Shown here: positions 43,942 through 53,592 of the stretch, in pieces
How the letters are laid out: the number at the start of each line of letters is the position of its first letter
Numbering within the stretch: the stretch's first letter is position 1
Assembly: GCA_009772895.1 (NCBI GenBank)
Contig: WOUP01000001.1
Coordinates: forward strand, 430,519-494,518
Length of the DNA: 64,000 bases
Origin: Puniceicoccaceae bacterium 5H
Lineage (GTDB): Bacteria; Verrucomicrobiota; Verrucomicrobiia; Opitutales; Oceanipulchritudinaceae
Direction: 5' to 3'
The notes under the pieces: model-generated
The model's input: only the letters and a program-made list of their open reading frames with translations
Told to the model about the DNA's origin: nothing
Databases searched by the model: none
Made by a program: the position numbers and the translations under genes

Positions 43942-45258
43942 CTACACGGCTTTCAGTAGATCCATCAGTTCATTCCTGACTTGTCGCCAGTTGCGCGGGT
44001 GCATAGATTCGAGCTTGTCGAGGACTACTTTTTCTATCGCGGTGGGGGTGGTGGATTGCCCGTCGCTCAGGAGAGCCGGAAGTTTATCGGCGAGAGAGCG
44101 GCGAAAGTCTTCTTTGTCGGGCTGGAAATAGTGCTTGAGGACGATTTGTGACGTGCGGTGGCCTGTCACCCGCTGGACCAGCTCGATGGGGATGCCAGCC
44201 GTCAAGGCCAGCGTCACCCACGTGACACGAAAGGAATGGAAATCACGGACCGAGGCACGGCGCAAGCGGTTCACGTTTTGACCAGCGGGTGCCCCACCCT
44301 TTTCATCATCGAGGCCAGCAGCCCGGAGCACAGCTTTAACGCGGGTGGTGATGCCATCGGGATTCTGCCGATAGAGCTTGGCCTGCGTGGGAAAGACCGG
44401 TCCCGACCCCTTTGGCGTGAGGCGGCGAAGCTCGGCTTCCAGCAGCGGGAAGATCGGAATCTCAACCGTCTCACCTGTTTTGGAGGTCTTCACCGTGATG
44501 AAGCGGTTTGAAAGATCCACCGATGACCAATCCAGCAGACAACAATCCCCCCGGCGCATGGCCGTGCACATGCCTGTGACAATAATCGGGCGAATCAGCG
44601 GATCGGATTGAGCGGCTTCCAGAATCAGGGGAAGCTCTGCCACCGTAAACGGCTTGCGAAAGACGGTGTCTTCTTCACGGGTCGGGATGCCATCAAAGGG
44701 ATTTTCCGCCATGCCCGCCTGCTTCTTGAGCTTCTCAAAGAAAGAGCGCAGGAAAATGAGGACATTGTTGTAGGTCTTGGGCGTTACCCGACGGGCAGCC
44801 TCCACGTTCATGAAGTCGCAGGCCATGCCGGTCTGGACATCTGCCATTTCCTGAACGCGCGGATAGCGGCGCTTCAGGAATGACCGGAAACGGAGGAAGA
44901 TGCTTTCCACCTGGACGAGATAGCGACCGGAAACCTCTTTACGGCGGGGCAGCGCCTTCCATGCGGCAAAGGCATCGTCCAGCTGCAGCGTCTTGATCCT
45001 TTCGCCTGTACGAAGCTCATGCAGCTTTTGCACAAGGCCCTCTGCCTTGACTCTTGTTTTGATGTCCGATTCCAGCTTTTCCAGGGCAGCCTGTGCCCGC
45101 GCCCGCGATCGCTCGAACTCCTTATCCCCTTGCTGGCTGAGCGTTGCCGGAATCTGCCCCTTGATTTCGACCGCAAGATTCTGGCAGAGGTATCGACCGT
45201 TCACCATGATTCGGCCGTACCACCACTTACTCTTTCCCCGTTGGATTGATAGAGGCAT
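43942..45258 (-). CDS. tyrosine-type integrase of the island, 438 aa
   Basis: A 438-residue tyrosine recombinase. It has an N-terminal arm-binding-like region (KSKWWYGRIMVNGRYLCQNL), a SAM-like core-binding domain (residues about 110-190) and a catalytic domain with R at about 235 (CTAMRRGDCCLL), H341-x-x-R344 (FHSFRVTW), a late GHRTS and a catalytic Tyr in LKHYFQP. It starts 125 bp from attR and reads inward, the normal place for the integrase of a tRNA-targeted element; I assign it to the 51-bp attL/attR pair. Confidence 0.92.
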   Translation of the reverse strand: MPLSIQRGKSKWWYGRIMVNGRYLCQNLAVEIKGQIPATLSQQGDKEFERSRARAQAALEKLESDIKTRVKAEGLVQKLHELRTGERIKTLQLDDAFAAWKALPRRKEVSGRYLVQVESIFLRFRSFLKRRYPRVQEMADVQTGMACDFMNVEAARRVTPKTYNNVLIFLRSFFEKLKKQAGMAENPFDGIPTREEDTVFRKPFTVAELPLILEAAQSDPLIRPIIVTGMCTAMRRGDCCLLDWSSVDLSNRFITVKTSKTGETVEIPIFPLLEAELRRLTPKGSGPVFPTQAKLYRQNPDGITTRVKAVLRAAGLDDEKGGAPAGQNVNRLRRASVRDFHSFRVTWVTLALTAGIPIELVQRVTGHRTSQIVLKHYFQPDKEDFRRSLADKLPALLSDGQSTTPTAIEKVVLDKLESMHPRNWRQVRNELMDLLKAV

Positions 45259-45382
45259 ACGTCAAGGGATACGTCCCGCAACTGCGGGAATCCGGCAGAA
45301 GCAGGAGAATCTTGCTGCGACGTACTTTTCGACTTAGCCCCCTCAAAATCAACCTTAAAACCCTGATATACAATAATTAAGG

Positions 45383-45433
45383 GTCAGGCTCATAACCTGA
45401 AGGTCGTTGGTTCAAATCCAGCCCCTGCACCCA
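45383..45433 (+). repeat. attR: duplicated tRNA-fMet 3' segment
   Basis: Exact 51-bp copy of 22714-22764, here preceded by unrelated AT-rich sequence, so it is not a functional tRNA. It ends at the CCA and is followed by the original tRNA terminator. Confidence 0.92.
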
Positions 45434-45434
45434 T

Positions 45435-45474
45435 GAAGGCCCGTTTCCTAACACGAAACGGGCCTTCTCCTTTT
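45435..45474 (+). terminator. original terminator of the tRNA-fMet unit
   Basis: A perfect 13-bp stem (GAAGGCCCGTTTC / GAAACGGGCCTTC, loop CTAACAC) followed by a T-rich tail, directly after attR. It would have followed the tRNA before integration. Confidence 0.85.
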
Positions 45475-45785
45475 CTGTTGGTAGCAAATGGCTTAGGTGC
45501 TTCTGGTGGCGCACGAATGGCCAAGAAAGGGACACATTCGGCTCCCATCTCGCCCAAGCCGGACCACATCCAAAGAGCATTTAGAGGCATCGAAGAGCAC
45601 CGAGATACCCTCACAAATGCCGGACAAGTTCCGGACAAAACGGAGCTGGAGCGGTAAACGATTCGAGCGCCCTGCCCTCACCCCGCCAAGGATGAACTGA
45701 CGCCTCAGTGGCGGTCGATCAGCGCAGCCAGAATCTCGTCTTGTTCTAGTAGAATTGTAACCTTCTGAATGAACGAAAACGCATT
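45475..45785. other. intergenic region right of the island
   Basis: About 310 bp. Short frames exist on both strands but none has a recognisable product or ribosome-binding site. I see no gene. Confidence 0.5.
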
Positions 45786-46772
45786 TCAACGATCGCCTTG
45801 CTGCCAAGTGGGCTCAATGAGGGTGATGTGCGGACTTTTGGGTACGCCAGTGCGGTTGAGATGAATGCGGCCGACGACCATTTCGGCCGCTTCTGCACCG
45901 ACTTCCCAGCTGGACTCGCGGATTCCGGTTAGATCGGAGCGGTTTTCGACATTGAGGCTGACAAACTGGAAGTTATGCCCGAGTCGCAAACCCGCCGCCT
46001 CGAGCCATTCCAGGACAAGGTTGGTGCCGAGCACCGTCACCTTGGGATGGGCTTTCACCCAGCAAACCGCTTCGGCGGGGGAGTCGATAATGAGAGGATC
46101 TTGCAGGTAAGTCCTAGTCGCCTGTTCTTGTCGGTAGCAAGCCGTCCAAAGGTGATGCACGTTGCGATCGTGCTGTCGGGGCAAGATCAGGCGGGCTTGA
46201 GTCGGCGCGTTGGAACCCAAATGAGCAACGGCGAGGCAAGTGGAGTTGAAGAAGTTACAAAAGACGCGGTCGAGCTTTGGCTCCTTATAGGAGTGGCTGA
46301 TCATGACCGATGAAAGCGTCTCCCACGGTAATGTGGGTAGAGGCAGATCATCTTCCCTCGGCCCTACGATTACTCCCGGGATCCTCCGCGAGCGCAGGAT
46401 CGCCTTGATGCGTTGGTCTGTCAGCCCGGGCTGACGAATCCAGAACGGTTGGAGGTGGAAACCGCGCAACGCGGCCTGCTCGGCTGCGCCCCGGAAGCAT
46501 ATGTCTGGTGTGTTGCCTGGCTCGCCGGGGATGGGCTTCGGCCCCGACACGAGATAAAGCAATCCGGTCCGCTGAGGCGGAGGCTTCGCTTGCCGGATGT
46601 GTGACATGAGGGACGAGACAAGCGCATGCGGGTGGTAACCAAGTTCCCGTGCTACGCACTGAATTTCTTCGCGCCGCGCCAACGAAATCTGCGGATCGTT
46701 CCGAAGAGCCAACGAAACTGTGGCGGTGGTCACCCCCACCCGCTCAGCAATCATTCGAAGGGTTATTTTCAC
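45786..46772 (-). CDS. LacI-family transcriptional regulator
   Basis: A 328-residue regulator. It begins (from GTG 46772) with the LacI DNA-binding helix-turn-helix VKITLRMIAERVGVTTATVSLALRNDP, then a hinge helix region (ALVSSLMSHIR) and a periplasmic-binding-protein-like sensor domain. The C-terminus ends with GAEAAEMVVGRIHLNRTGVPKSPHITLIEPTW, typical of verrucomicrobial LacI proteins. It diverges from the rhamnosidase pseudogene and lies beside a LacI-like palindrome at 46812-46825. It probably represses the sugar-use cluster; effector unknown. Confidence 0.85.
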   Translation of the reverse strand: MKITLRMIAERVGVTTATVSLALRNDPQISLARREEIQCVARELGYHPHALVSSLMSHIRQAKPPPQRTGLLYLVSGPKPIPGEPGNTPDICFRGAAEQAALRGFHLQPFWIRQPGLTDQRIKAILRSRRIPGVIVGPREDDLPLPTLPWETLSSVMISHSYKEPKLDRVFCNFFNSTCLAVAHLGSNAPTQARLILPRQHDRNVHHLWTACYRQEQATRTYLQDPLIIDSPAEAVCWVKAHPKVTVLGTNLVLEWLEAAGLRLGHNFQFVSLNVENRSDLTGIRESSWEVGAEAAEMVVGRIHLNRTGVPKSPHITLIEPTWQQGDR

Positions 46773-46811
46773 AGCATTACTTAACGATTTAAGTTGAAAA
46801 TCAGTGGCCCC

Positions 46812-46825
46812 TTTTGTCGACAAAA
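46812..46825. promoter_or_regulatory. candidate LacI operator, 14-bp perfect palindrome
   Basis: TTTTGTCGACAAAA, a perfect palindrome with CG at the centre, lies between the divergent lacI-type gene and the glycosidase gene, as expected for a LacI-family operator. Confidence 0.55.
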
Positions 46826-46861
46826 AGGATATTGGACAGGCCTCTGTTTTCGAACGAGGAA

Positions 46862-48645
46862 ATGGTTATCCCCATGCGAGCCCCTTACTCCATCGCTCTT
46901 CTCTTTGGTATGTTGACGCAGGCCATCGGTGTACCTGCGCATTCGCTTTCGGTCGGTGAAAGCGCTTCCAATCCGATCGGATTTCATGATGCTACGCCCT
47001 CGTTTTCGTGGCTTTTGCCGGCGAGTGCCAAGGCCCAGTCTGCCTATCATCTGGAAACAAGATCAGGTGAGGCACACTGGGACAGCGGCTGGGTGGAGTC
47101 GGACCAATCGACCTTCGTACCATACGAAGGGGAGGCCTTGTCGTCACGCCAACAGGTAGAGTGGCGAGTAAATCTCCGCGACGAAAACGGGTGCGAAGGC
47201 GGCTGGAGCAGCTGGGCGCGGTTCGAACTGGGCCTGCTCAGTAACCAGGATTGGGAGGCACGATGGATTCGTCCGCAACAGGAGGTCGACATGAAGCGCG
47301 AGCCGGTGGCAACGCTACGGCACAGCTTCCAGATTTCGAAGCCTATCGAACACGCGCGTCTCTACGCCACTGCCAAGGGCGTCTTCGAACTTCACCTCAA
47401 CGGAAAGCGCGTAAGCGTAGACCACTTTGCCAATGGTTTTACCTCCTACCGCAATCGCCTCGATACGCTGACCTATGACGTAACGGGACACCTGCAGCCG
47501 GGGAGCAACACCATCGTCGGCCTGCTCGGCAGCGGCTGGTATGCCGGTCGCTTGCCTTTTGAAACGACGAAGATCGGCCCCTACGGGACTGACACTGGCC
47601 TGCTCTTGCAGCTGGAGATCACGTATCGCGACGGGAGTTCCCAAGTCGTAGCCTCCGGGGAACAGTGGGAAGGGACGTATGAAGGGCCTATTGTCTCTTC
47701 GAGCCTTTACGACGGTGAAGTCTATGACGCGCGCAGGCAGCTCACCGACTGGCAGCCTGTCGCGGTGGAACCCGACCTCGGAAACGCGAGGTTGACGCCG
47801 AAACCATTCGCTCCGGTGCGTGCAACCGAGACCTTGTCGGTCCAGAGCATTTCCGAGCCCAAGCCGGGCTCCTATGTTTTCGACTTGGGGCAGAACATCG
47901 TCGGCTGGGCGCGTATCCGGGTGCCGGTGGAGCAAGGCGAAACCATCACGATCCGTTTTGCCGAAATGCTGCAGGCCGACGGCACGCTTTACACCGCCAA
48001 CTACCGCACCGCAAAGTCGACCGACACCTACACCGCCGCCCGATCGGGAGTCGTCGATTGGGAGCCGCATTTTACCTTCCACGGTTTTCGCTACGTCAAA
48101 CTGTCGGGGCGGGCGGCCACTTGCGCACGGGTTTTCTGGGCACGCCGCATCTTCCCGTCGCGCTCGACCAAACGGGCTACTCAGCTGTCGCGGCGGAGTT
48201 ACTGTTCAAGGAGACCTATTCCTCGTGGTTCTACTCCATCAATCAAGGGGCGACCACGATGTGGGAACGCTGGAACAGCTACACGCATGAAGACGGCTTT
48301 GGTGACGCGTCGATGAATTCCTTCAATCACGATGCCTACGGTGCGGTCGGGCAGTGGATGTATGAACGGGTGGCGGGGCTGTCGCCCGATCCCGCCCATC
48401 CGGGCTACAAACACTTTTTCATCCGTCCACTCATCGTCGAGCAGCTCGAATATGCACGCGCCGAGTTGGCCACGCCCTACGGCAAGGCGGTCAGCGGGTG
48501 GGAGAAAGCCGGAAACGAAGTCGTCTTGAGCGTGGTGGTCCCACCCAATACCACCGCGACAGTTGTTTTCCCCGACGGGCGTGAACCCGTTACGATTGCC
48601 GCAGGCTCCCACCGCTTCGGGGTCGACGCACCAGCGGCGAAGTAA
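46862..48645 (+). pseudogene. alpha-L-rhamnosidase (GH78), internally deleted and frameshifted
   Basis: The N-terminal frame has a signal peptide (IALLFGMLTQAIG), then the GH78 N-terminal domains (GWVESDQS, GWSSWARF, GVFELHLNGKRV, GSGWYAGRL, YDARRQL, FDLGQNIVGWARIRVP) up to FTFHGFRYVKLSG at about 48105. The text then jumps, in another frame, to the C-terminal end of the catalytic barrel (GHLRTGFLGTPHLPVALDQTG, GATTMWERWNSYTHEDG, HNAFG-like HDAYGAVGQWMYER). The central barrel with the catalytic acids, about 350 residues, is missing and the frame changes at about 48108. It cannot encode an active enzyme. Natural GH78 proteins are about 900 residues. Confidence 0.85.
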
Positions 48646-48681
48646 CTGCAGAATTCCCACAAGCACTACCCCCTCAAGATA

Positions 48682-50352
48682 ATGCTATTACGCTCAACGC
48701 CTTTCCTGCTGGCTCTACTGAAGATGCTTGCCCTCTGTCCCATTCTCTCCGCCGGAGAATGTGCTTACGATGCCCGGATCGAGGGACGCGAGATCCTGAC
48801 CCCCGTGGCTCCTGCCCAGCCCAAAATCACGGGTGCGCGGATTTTCGGCGTGCGGCCCGGCAAGCCGATCTTCTTTCGGGTCTCGGCGACGGGTGAAAAT
48901 CCGGTGCGATTTGCGGCAGGCGGCCTGCCGGAAGGGTTGGCGCTCGACCCTGAAAGCGGGTGGATCACCGGTCGTGCGCCCAAAGAAACAGGCGACGTCG
49001 AAATCGCCCTGACCGCCCTCAACGGACACGGAGAAGACACCCGACAACTCACTTTGCGCGTAGGCGATACCATTGCCCTGACGCCGCCCATGGGCTGGAA
49101 CAGCTGGTATGTACACTCCGAAGGTGTGAGCGAAGCCGCTATCCGTGAAACCGCCATCGCGATGCAGGAAAAGGGGCTTGCCGATCATGGCTGGACCTAC
49201 CTGAACATCGACGATTGCTGGATGGGGGAACGGGATCCCCAGACGCTGACGATCCAGCCCAACGAGAAGTTTGGCGACATGAAGCAGTTGGCTGCCTTTG
49301 TCAACGAACAGGGCTTCAAGCTCGGCATCTACTCGACCACCTGGATGAGCACCTATGCAGGCTATATCGGCGGCTCTGCGCCCAACGAGGAAGGCGACTA
49401 CTCGGAATACTACCTGCCTGCGGATGAGCGCCAGAACCCGCATCAGGTTTTCGGGCGCTACCCCAATGGCATTCGCAAAGGGCTGGCTCGAGTCGGCCCT
49501 GTATGGCTGGTGGATCGCGACGCCCGTCAGTTCGCGAAGTGGGGCATCGACTACGTGAAATACGACTGGAAAGAATGGACGCTCGTGGAAGGCGAAAAAG
49601 GCTACTGGCCGGACGCATCCAAGCCACAGCACAAGACGCTCGAATCGGGCATCACTCAGCGCGTTCATCACGATTTTCGCGCCCTGGATCGCGACATCGT
49701 GATCAGCTTATCCCCCAACCATGATGCGTATGAAGACACTTTCGTGCCCAACTACTGCAACCTTTGGCGCCTGACGGGCGACATCCACGCGGAGTGGTCG
49801 CGGCTCATCGCCCCCTTCGAGATGGAAGAACGCCTGCAACTCACGCGGCCCGGCAGCTATGGCGATCTGGACATGCTGCAGATTGGACCTTTGGGCAAGC
49901 CCAACCGGGCCGAAGTGCAGTTCAGCCCCTCGCCTCTCACCCCTTCCGAACAGTATTTTCAGGTGACGCTATGGGCGATCCTCACGCAGCCGCTGCTCCT
50001 CTCGTGTCACATTCCTTCCATGGACGCCTTCGACCTCAACCTCGTGACCAACGACGAGGTGCTGGCCGTGAATCAGGACCCGCTCGGCAAGCAGGGATAT
50101 TGCCTCACACACGAGGCGGGCGTGTGGGAAATCTGGGCCAAGGATCTGGCCGACGGCTCCAAGGCAGTGGCCTTTTTCAACCTTACGGAAGAGGACCGGG
50201 TGCTAGAACTCCCGCCGACTCAGTTGGGTACCAGTGGCACCATCCGCGACCTTTGGCGCCAACAGGACATCGGCTCACTTGAATCGCACTTTTACATAAA
50301 AGTCAGCCCCCATGGCACTGCCCTCCTGCGTATCCTTCCTGAACGCCCGTGA
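48682..50352 (+). CDS. alpha-galactosidase-like glycoside hydrolase (GH27) with Ig-like N domain
   Basis: A 556-residue secreted enzyme. The N-terminus is a signal peptide (LRSTPFLLALLKMLALCPILSAG) followed by a putative immunoglobulin-like domain (residues about 40-130: GLPEGLALDPESGWITG). The GH27 TIM barrel begins at TPPMGWNSW (about 137) and shows YLNIDDCWM, nucleophile D295 (DYVKYDW) and general acid D367 (RLTGDIH). The C-terminal DEVLAVNQDPLGKQG and a beta domain match alpha-galactosidases and N-acetylgalactosaminidases. All catalytic residues are present, so this member of the damaged cluster may still work. Confidence 0.88.
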   Translation: MLLRSTPFLLALLKMLALCPILSAGECAYDARIEGREILTPVAPAQPKITGARIFGVRPGKPIFFRVSATGENPVRFAAGGLPEGLALDPESGWITGRAPKETGDVEIALTALNGHGEDTRQLTLRVGDTIALTPPMGWNSWYVHSEGVSEAAIRETAIAMQEKGLADHGWTYLNIDDCWMGERDPQTLTIQPNEKFGDMKQLAAFVNEQGFKLGIYSTTWMSTYAGYIGGSAPNEEGDYSEYYLPADERQNPHQVFGRYPNGIRKGLARVGPVWLVDRDARQFAKWGIDYVKYDWKEWTLVEGEKGYWPDASKPQHKTLESGITQRVHHDFRALDRDIVISLSPNHDAYEDTFVPNYCNLWRLTGDIHAEWSRLIAPFEMEERLQLTRPGSYGDLDMLQIGPLGKPNRAEVQFSPSPLTPSEQYFQVTLWAILTQPLLLSCHIPSMDAFDLNLVTNDEVLAVNQDPLGKQGYCLTHEAGVWEIWAKDLADGSKAVAFFNLTEEDRVLELPPTQLGTSGTIRDLWRQQDIGSLESHFYIKVSPHGTALLRILPERP

Positions 50353-50512
50353 GCATTGGGGTGAATCTCCAGATATCGGCGTTTGTTGATGCAACTTGAC
50401 ATGCGTCACCCTCCAGGGATTCCCGATGCCGAACACGAGGCAAACCGGTTGCCTCTCTTAAGCGTAGCGTAAAGACCGCTTCCAGCCCGCAACTGCCCCC
50501 ATTCGTTTTATT

Positions 50513-52978
50513 ATGTCTACCCCACGTCTATTCTTTTGCATAACCGCCTTTCTTTTTGCTTTTGCCACTTGGCAGAATGCCAAACCCATCGAAGTCTATC
50601 CCGCATGTGATGAAGGCTTTAGCGTCTCGCTCAACGGCGACTGGTCGTTCAAGTTCATTGATTCGGGTGATGCCGGCAGCGACGCTGACTTCGCCGACCC
50701 TGCCTTCGATGTTTCAGATTGGGAAAGCATTCGCGTGCCTGGCAACTGGGAGATGCAAGGGTTCTCCGCACCGCGCTACGCAAAGAACAGCTTTCAGCGC
50801 GACTTCAGCCCGATCCTGGGGCTCTATCGCCGGACCTTTACCATCCCAGCCGATTGGAGCGCATCCCACCGCCGGGTAATCCTGCGTTTCGAGGGCGTTC
50901 AAAACGGTTTTACCATCTGGGTCAACGGCCATGAGATCGGAAGCTCTACCGCCAGCGCCTACAATCCACATTCCTTCGATATAACTGACGCCCTCAACCC
51001 CGGGACGAGCCAGCAGCAGCTCGCCGTCAAGGTTAGCACTCAACCTCTCGGTTGGGAATTCGACATCAACGACGACTGGGCGCTTTCCGGCATCATGCGC
51101 GATGTAACCCTATTCTCCGTCCCACAATTGCACCTGCGAGGCTTCACCACATCCACTCAGCTGGCCTCCAATGGCTCAGCCCGATTTACCGTCAAAGCCA
51201 CCACCAGCCGTTCAGGCGGGCAGCTTACCGCCACACTGATCTCACCCGCTGGCAGCCCGGTAGCCACCCTCCCACTCACGCCTTCAGCGGAGTTTCAAAT
51301 CTCCTCACCGCAGCTATGGACGGCGGAGACGCCCGATCTCTATCGCCTACGCATCGATGTCGCCGACGCCGACGGCCATCCTCTCCAGGCAATTGAGGAT
51401 CGCGTGGGCTTGCGCGAGGTCTCCATCGCCAACGGCGTCCTCATGCTCAACGGCAGCCCGATCAAGCTGCGTGGCGTCAATCACCACGATCTCGAACCCG
51501 CCACAGGCCGCACCCTGTCTCCGCAGGGCATGCGTCGCGACATCGAGCTCATGCAGGCGGCCAATATCAACTACGTCCGTACGTCTCACTATCCGCCCGA
51601 CCCCCGCTTCATCAAAACCGAGCATGTCTGGCTCGACGCTACCACTTATCTCGACACCTATGGCGAATATGGCAGCGACGGCATCGTCTATGCCGACCGC
51701 ACACCTCAACCTGCCTACTGGCTCGTGCGCAAGGTCTATTCGCCCGTCCAGATTGCTGCATCGTCCCTGCCTGTGTGCCCGGGGCGACAGACTTTGTCCG
51801 TGCCGGTCGAAAACCGCCACGACTTCATCCCCCTCTCTGGCTTCAAACTGGTTTGGCATGCCTTGCGCAACGGTGCTTCGCTCGCCAAAGGTACAGAGCC
51901 ACTCAGTGCAGCAGCTCACGCCCAGGAAACGTTGGAGATCCCACTCCAACTGTCGGCTGAGATCCTCAGCGATGATGTGCTCGCCCTTGAACTGCGCGTC
52001 TTCGCGCCCGATGGCGAACCGGTGGTAGAGCGCACATTGCGTCTTGATCTAGCCGGAGAAAATCGAGAGCGATGGCCTCATACTCTTCTCACATCCCCCT
52101 CCGCCCCCGTTGTAACCGAAGAGGCAGGCCGTATCCTCATTTCCACGTCCAACGCCTCCGTTACCGTCGACCGCGGCACCGGATCGCTATCGATCCTTGA
52201 CCCCGCCGGGAAGCAGATTGTGAACGACCTACGCCCGCATGCGGGTCGCAACACCAGCTATTTCGAGCGCTTGCTTGTCCGCGATACTGGGATGTGGAAC
52301 ACCGCCTTACTAGACGATCCACAAGATGTTGCTGTCACCGTGAAGGAGAGTGCCTCTGCCGTAGCCGTACGTGTCTCCGGTCACCACCCACGCCCGGGGT
52401 CACCGGAAGAAGCCCTCATCGGTTACTATGAAGCCGAGATTACCGCCAATGGTGTCATCCGCATCCGTTATGACTACCGTCCAGAAAACGCCACCGGTTA
52501 TTTTCCCGAAGCAGGGCTCACCCTGGTATTGCCAGAAGATGAGACCGAGCTGCGGTGGATCGGCCTGGGCCCCTGGGCCGGTTACCCGGGCATGGATCGG
52601 CACAATGAGTTTGGTATCCACCACCTCAATCGTGCCGATATCCGCTTCGACGGCAACCGCCGTGGAGTCGAGCTTGCACTGCTCACCTCTCCCGAGGGGC
52701 GAGGCATCGCCCTTTCCTCCCCTTCCACTGCAGACGTCGCGGTTGACCGCTACGTCAAGCAGACCTTACTCCGGCACAACGCTCTGATCTCTGGAGTGGG
52801 CAACAAGAACTGGAAGGCCGAAACCGCGATCGAAGCTAGCGAGGCCGCGAGTATCCGCGGCGAGTTCACGCTTGTGCCACTCGACACAAACTGGCCTTCG
52901 CCGCTTGTTCGTTGGTTTGGCGAAGCTGGCACAGCTACCGATATTCAACAGCCTTTTTACCATAGCTACGACCAATAA
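50513..52978 (+). CDS. GH2 family glycosidase with in-frame loss of the catalytic core
   Basis: An 821-residue reading frame with a signal peptide (RLFFCITAFLFAFATW). The jelly-roll sugar-binding domain (NGDWSFKF, VPGNWEMQGF, YRRTFTIP, FTIWVNGHEIG) and immunoglobulin-like domain are complete. The barrel starts normally at RGVNHHDLEPATG and RTSHYPPDPRF (about residue 365) and then jumps straight to WLDATTYLDTYGEYGSDGIVYADRTPQPAYW, so strands 3-8 with both catalytic glutamates are missing; typical beta-galactosidases are near 1000-1050 residues. The reading frame is kept and the C-terminal Bgal_small-type domain follows. It is unlikely to be catalytic. It could be a remnant or a secreted binding protein. 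Confidence 0.75.
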   Translation: MSTPRLFFCITAFLFAFATWQNAKPIEVYPACDEGFSVSLNGDWSFKFIDSGDAGSDADFADPAFDVSDWESIRVPGNWEMQGFSAPRYAKNSFQRDFSPILGLYRRTFTIPADWSASHRRVILRFEGVQNGFTIWVNGHEIGSSTASAYNPHSFDITDALNPGTSQQQLAVKVSTQPLGWEFDINDDWALSGIMRDVTLFSVPQLHLRGFTTSTQLASNGSARFTVKATTSRSGGQLTATLISPAGSPVATLPLTPSAEFQISSPQLWTAETPDLYRLRIDVADADGHPLQAIEDRVGLREVSIANGVLMLNGSPIKLRGVNHHDLEPATGRTLSPQGMRRDIELMQAANINYVRTSHYPPDPRFIKTEHVWLDATTYLDTYGEYGSDGIVYADRTPQPAYWLVRKVYSPVQIAASSLPVCPGRQTLSVPVENRHDFIPLSGFKLVWHALRNGASLAKGTEPLSAAAHAQETLEIPLQLSAEILSDDVLALELRVFAPDGEPVVERTLRLDLAGENRERWPHTLLTSPSAPVVTEEAGRILISTSNASVTVDRGTGSLSILDPAGKQIVNDLRPHAGRNTSYFERLLVRDTGMWNTALLDDPQDVAVTVKESASAVAVRVSGHHPRPGSPEEALIGYYEAEITANGVIRIRYDYRPENATGYFPEAGLTLVLPEDETELRWIGLGPWAGYPGMDRHNEFGIHHLNRADIRFDGNRRGVELALLTSPEGRGIALSSPSTADVAVDRYVKQTLLRHNALISGVGNKNWKAETAIEASEAASIRGEFTLVPLDTNWPSPLVRWFGEAGTATDIQQPFYHSYDQ

Positions 52979-53130
52979 TCGATCCGTGATTACCCGGTGG
53001 CAGGCGCTGACCGCATCGGGCTGGCCTTCCTATAGGAGGGAGAGAACGATCCGTTCTCTTGCGAACTTGTGCCGGGCCGCGTGGTGGGATGCATCTTGAG
53101 GATGCCTCCACCTCTACCTCTTCCGAGTCT

Positions 53131-53575
53131 TCACTCGTTCCCAACGGCGGGCTTCCATTCTGGACCATCACTACGGAATGGAAAGGCTGGCCATCCATCG
53201 GCATTGCCCAAATTTGGCTGCGCGGTTTCATCCCAAGCGAAGCGCAGCTTGCTCGGTCGGGTAACATTCGGGCTGTATACGACAACCGATCCCGGACTGG
53301 TGATTTCGGCGCTTGCAGGGGCAAACGCACCGTCGGCGCCCGCTAGTTCAAAATACTCGAGACTGTTCCCATCCAGGCTCTTCAAGCCCTTTCCAACATG
53401 GCGAAAGTGGATGACTACCTTGTCGCCCTTCCACTCGATTGATTCTACCATCGGACTTCCGGAGGTGGGGAAGACCTTGTAGACATTGGCCAGCGCGAGA
53501 CTCGCGAGACGGTCGGCTACAGGCCGCTTCTCCCGAGGATGGATGTTGGAAAGGTCGTCTACCAACCAGGAAGCA
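53131..53575 (-). pseudogene. sialate O-acetylesterase C-terminal remnant
   Basis: Minus-strand text reads NIHPREKRPVADRLASLAL, then a beta-domain ending FAWDETAQPNLGNADGWPAFPFR. These are hallmark pieces of the SGNH-type sialate O-acetylesterase C-terminus (conserved H in D-x-x-H followed by a lectin-like tail). The rest of the gene is absent upstream (rightward), replaced by deacetylase fragments on the other strand. Confidence 0.7.
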
Positions 53576-53592
53576 GAAGATCTTTCGAACCA

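Larger units (their letters stand above)
22765..45433. mobile_element. tRNA-fMet genomic island, about 22.7 kb (integrative mobilizable element)
   Basis: Bounded by the 51-bp tRNA repeat (attL 22714-22764, attR 45383-45433). It encodes a tyrosine integrase reading inward from attR, an excisionase-like HTH protein next to attL, a MobF relaxase and an ArdC-like antirestriction protein, but no type IV secretion or coupling genes. Cargo includes a NACHT-type NTPase and an SF1 helicase that are visibly more AT-rich than the host genes, and a tyrosine recombinase unit with inverted repeats. It therefore looks like a mosaic mobilizable island carrying probable phage-defence genes. Confidence 0.88.

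Noticed and set aside
22803..45382. CRISPR array inside the island
   Set aside because: I looked for regularly spaced repeats and saw none; the only repeats are the att sites, the inverted 27-mers and short direct repeats.
45433..45657. 74-codon frame starting inside attR
   Set aside because: It begins at the tRNA end by chance, runs through a terminator hairpin and has no recognisable product.
50396..50462. TTGACA (50397-50402) and GAGGCAA/TTGCCTC hairpin between GH27 and GH2
   Set aside because: No matching -10 element at proper spacing and the hairpin lacks a T tract, so neither promoter nor terminator can be supported.
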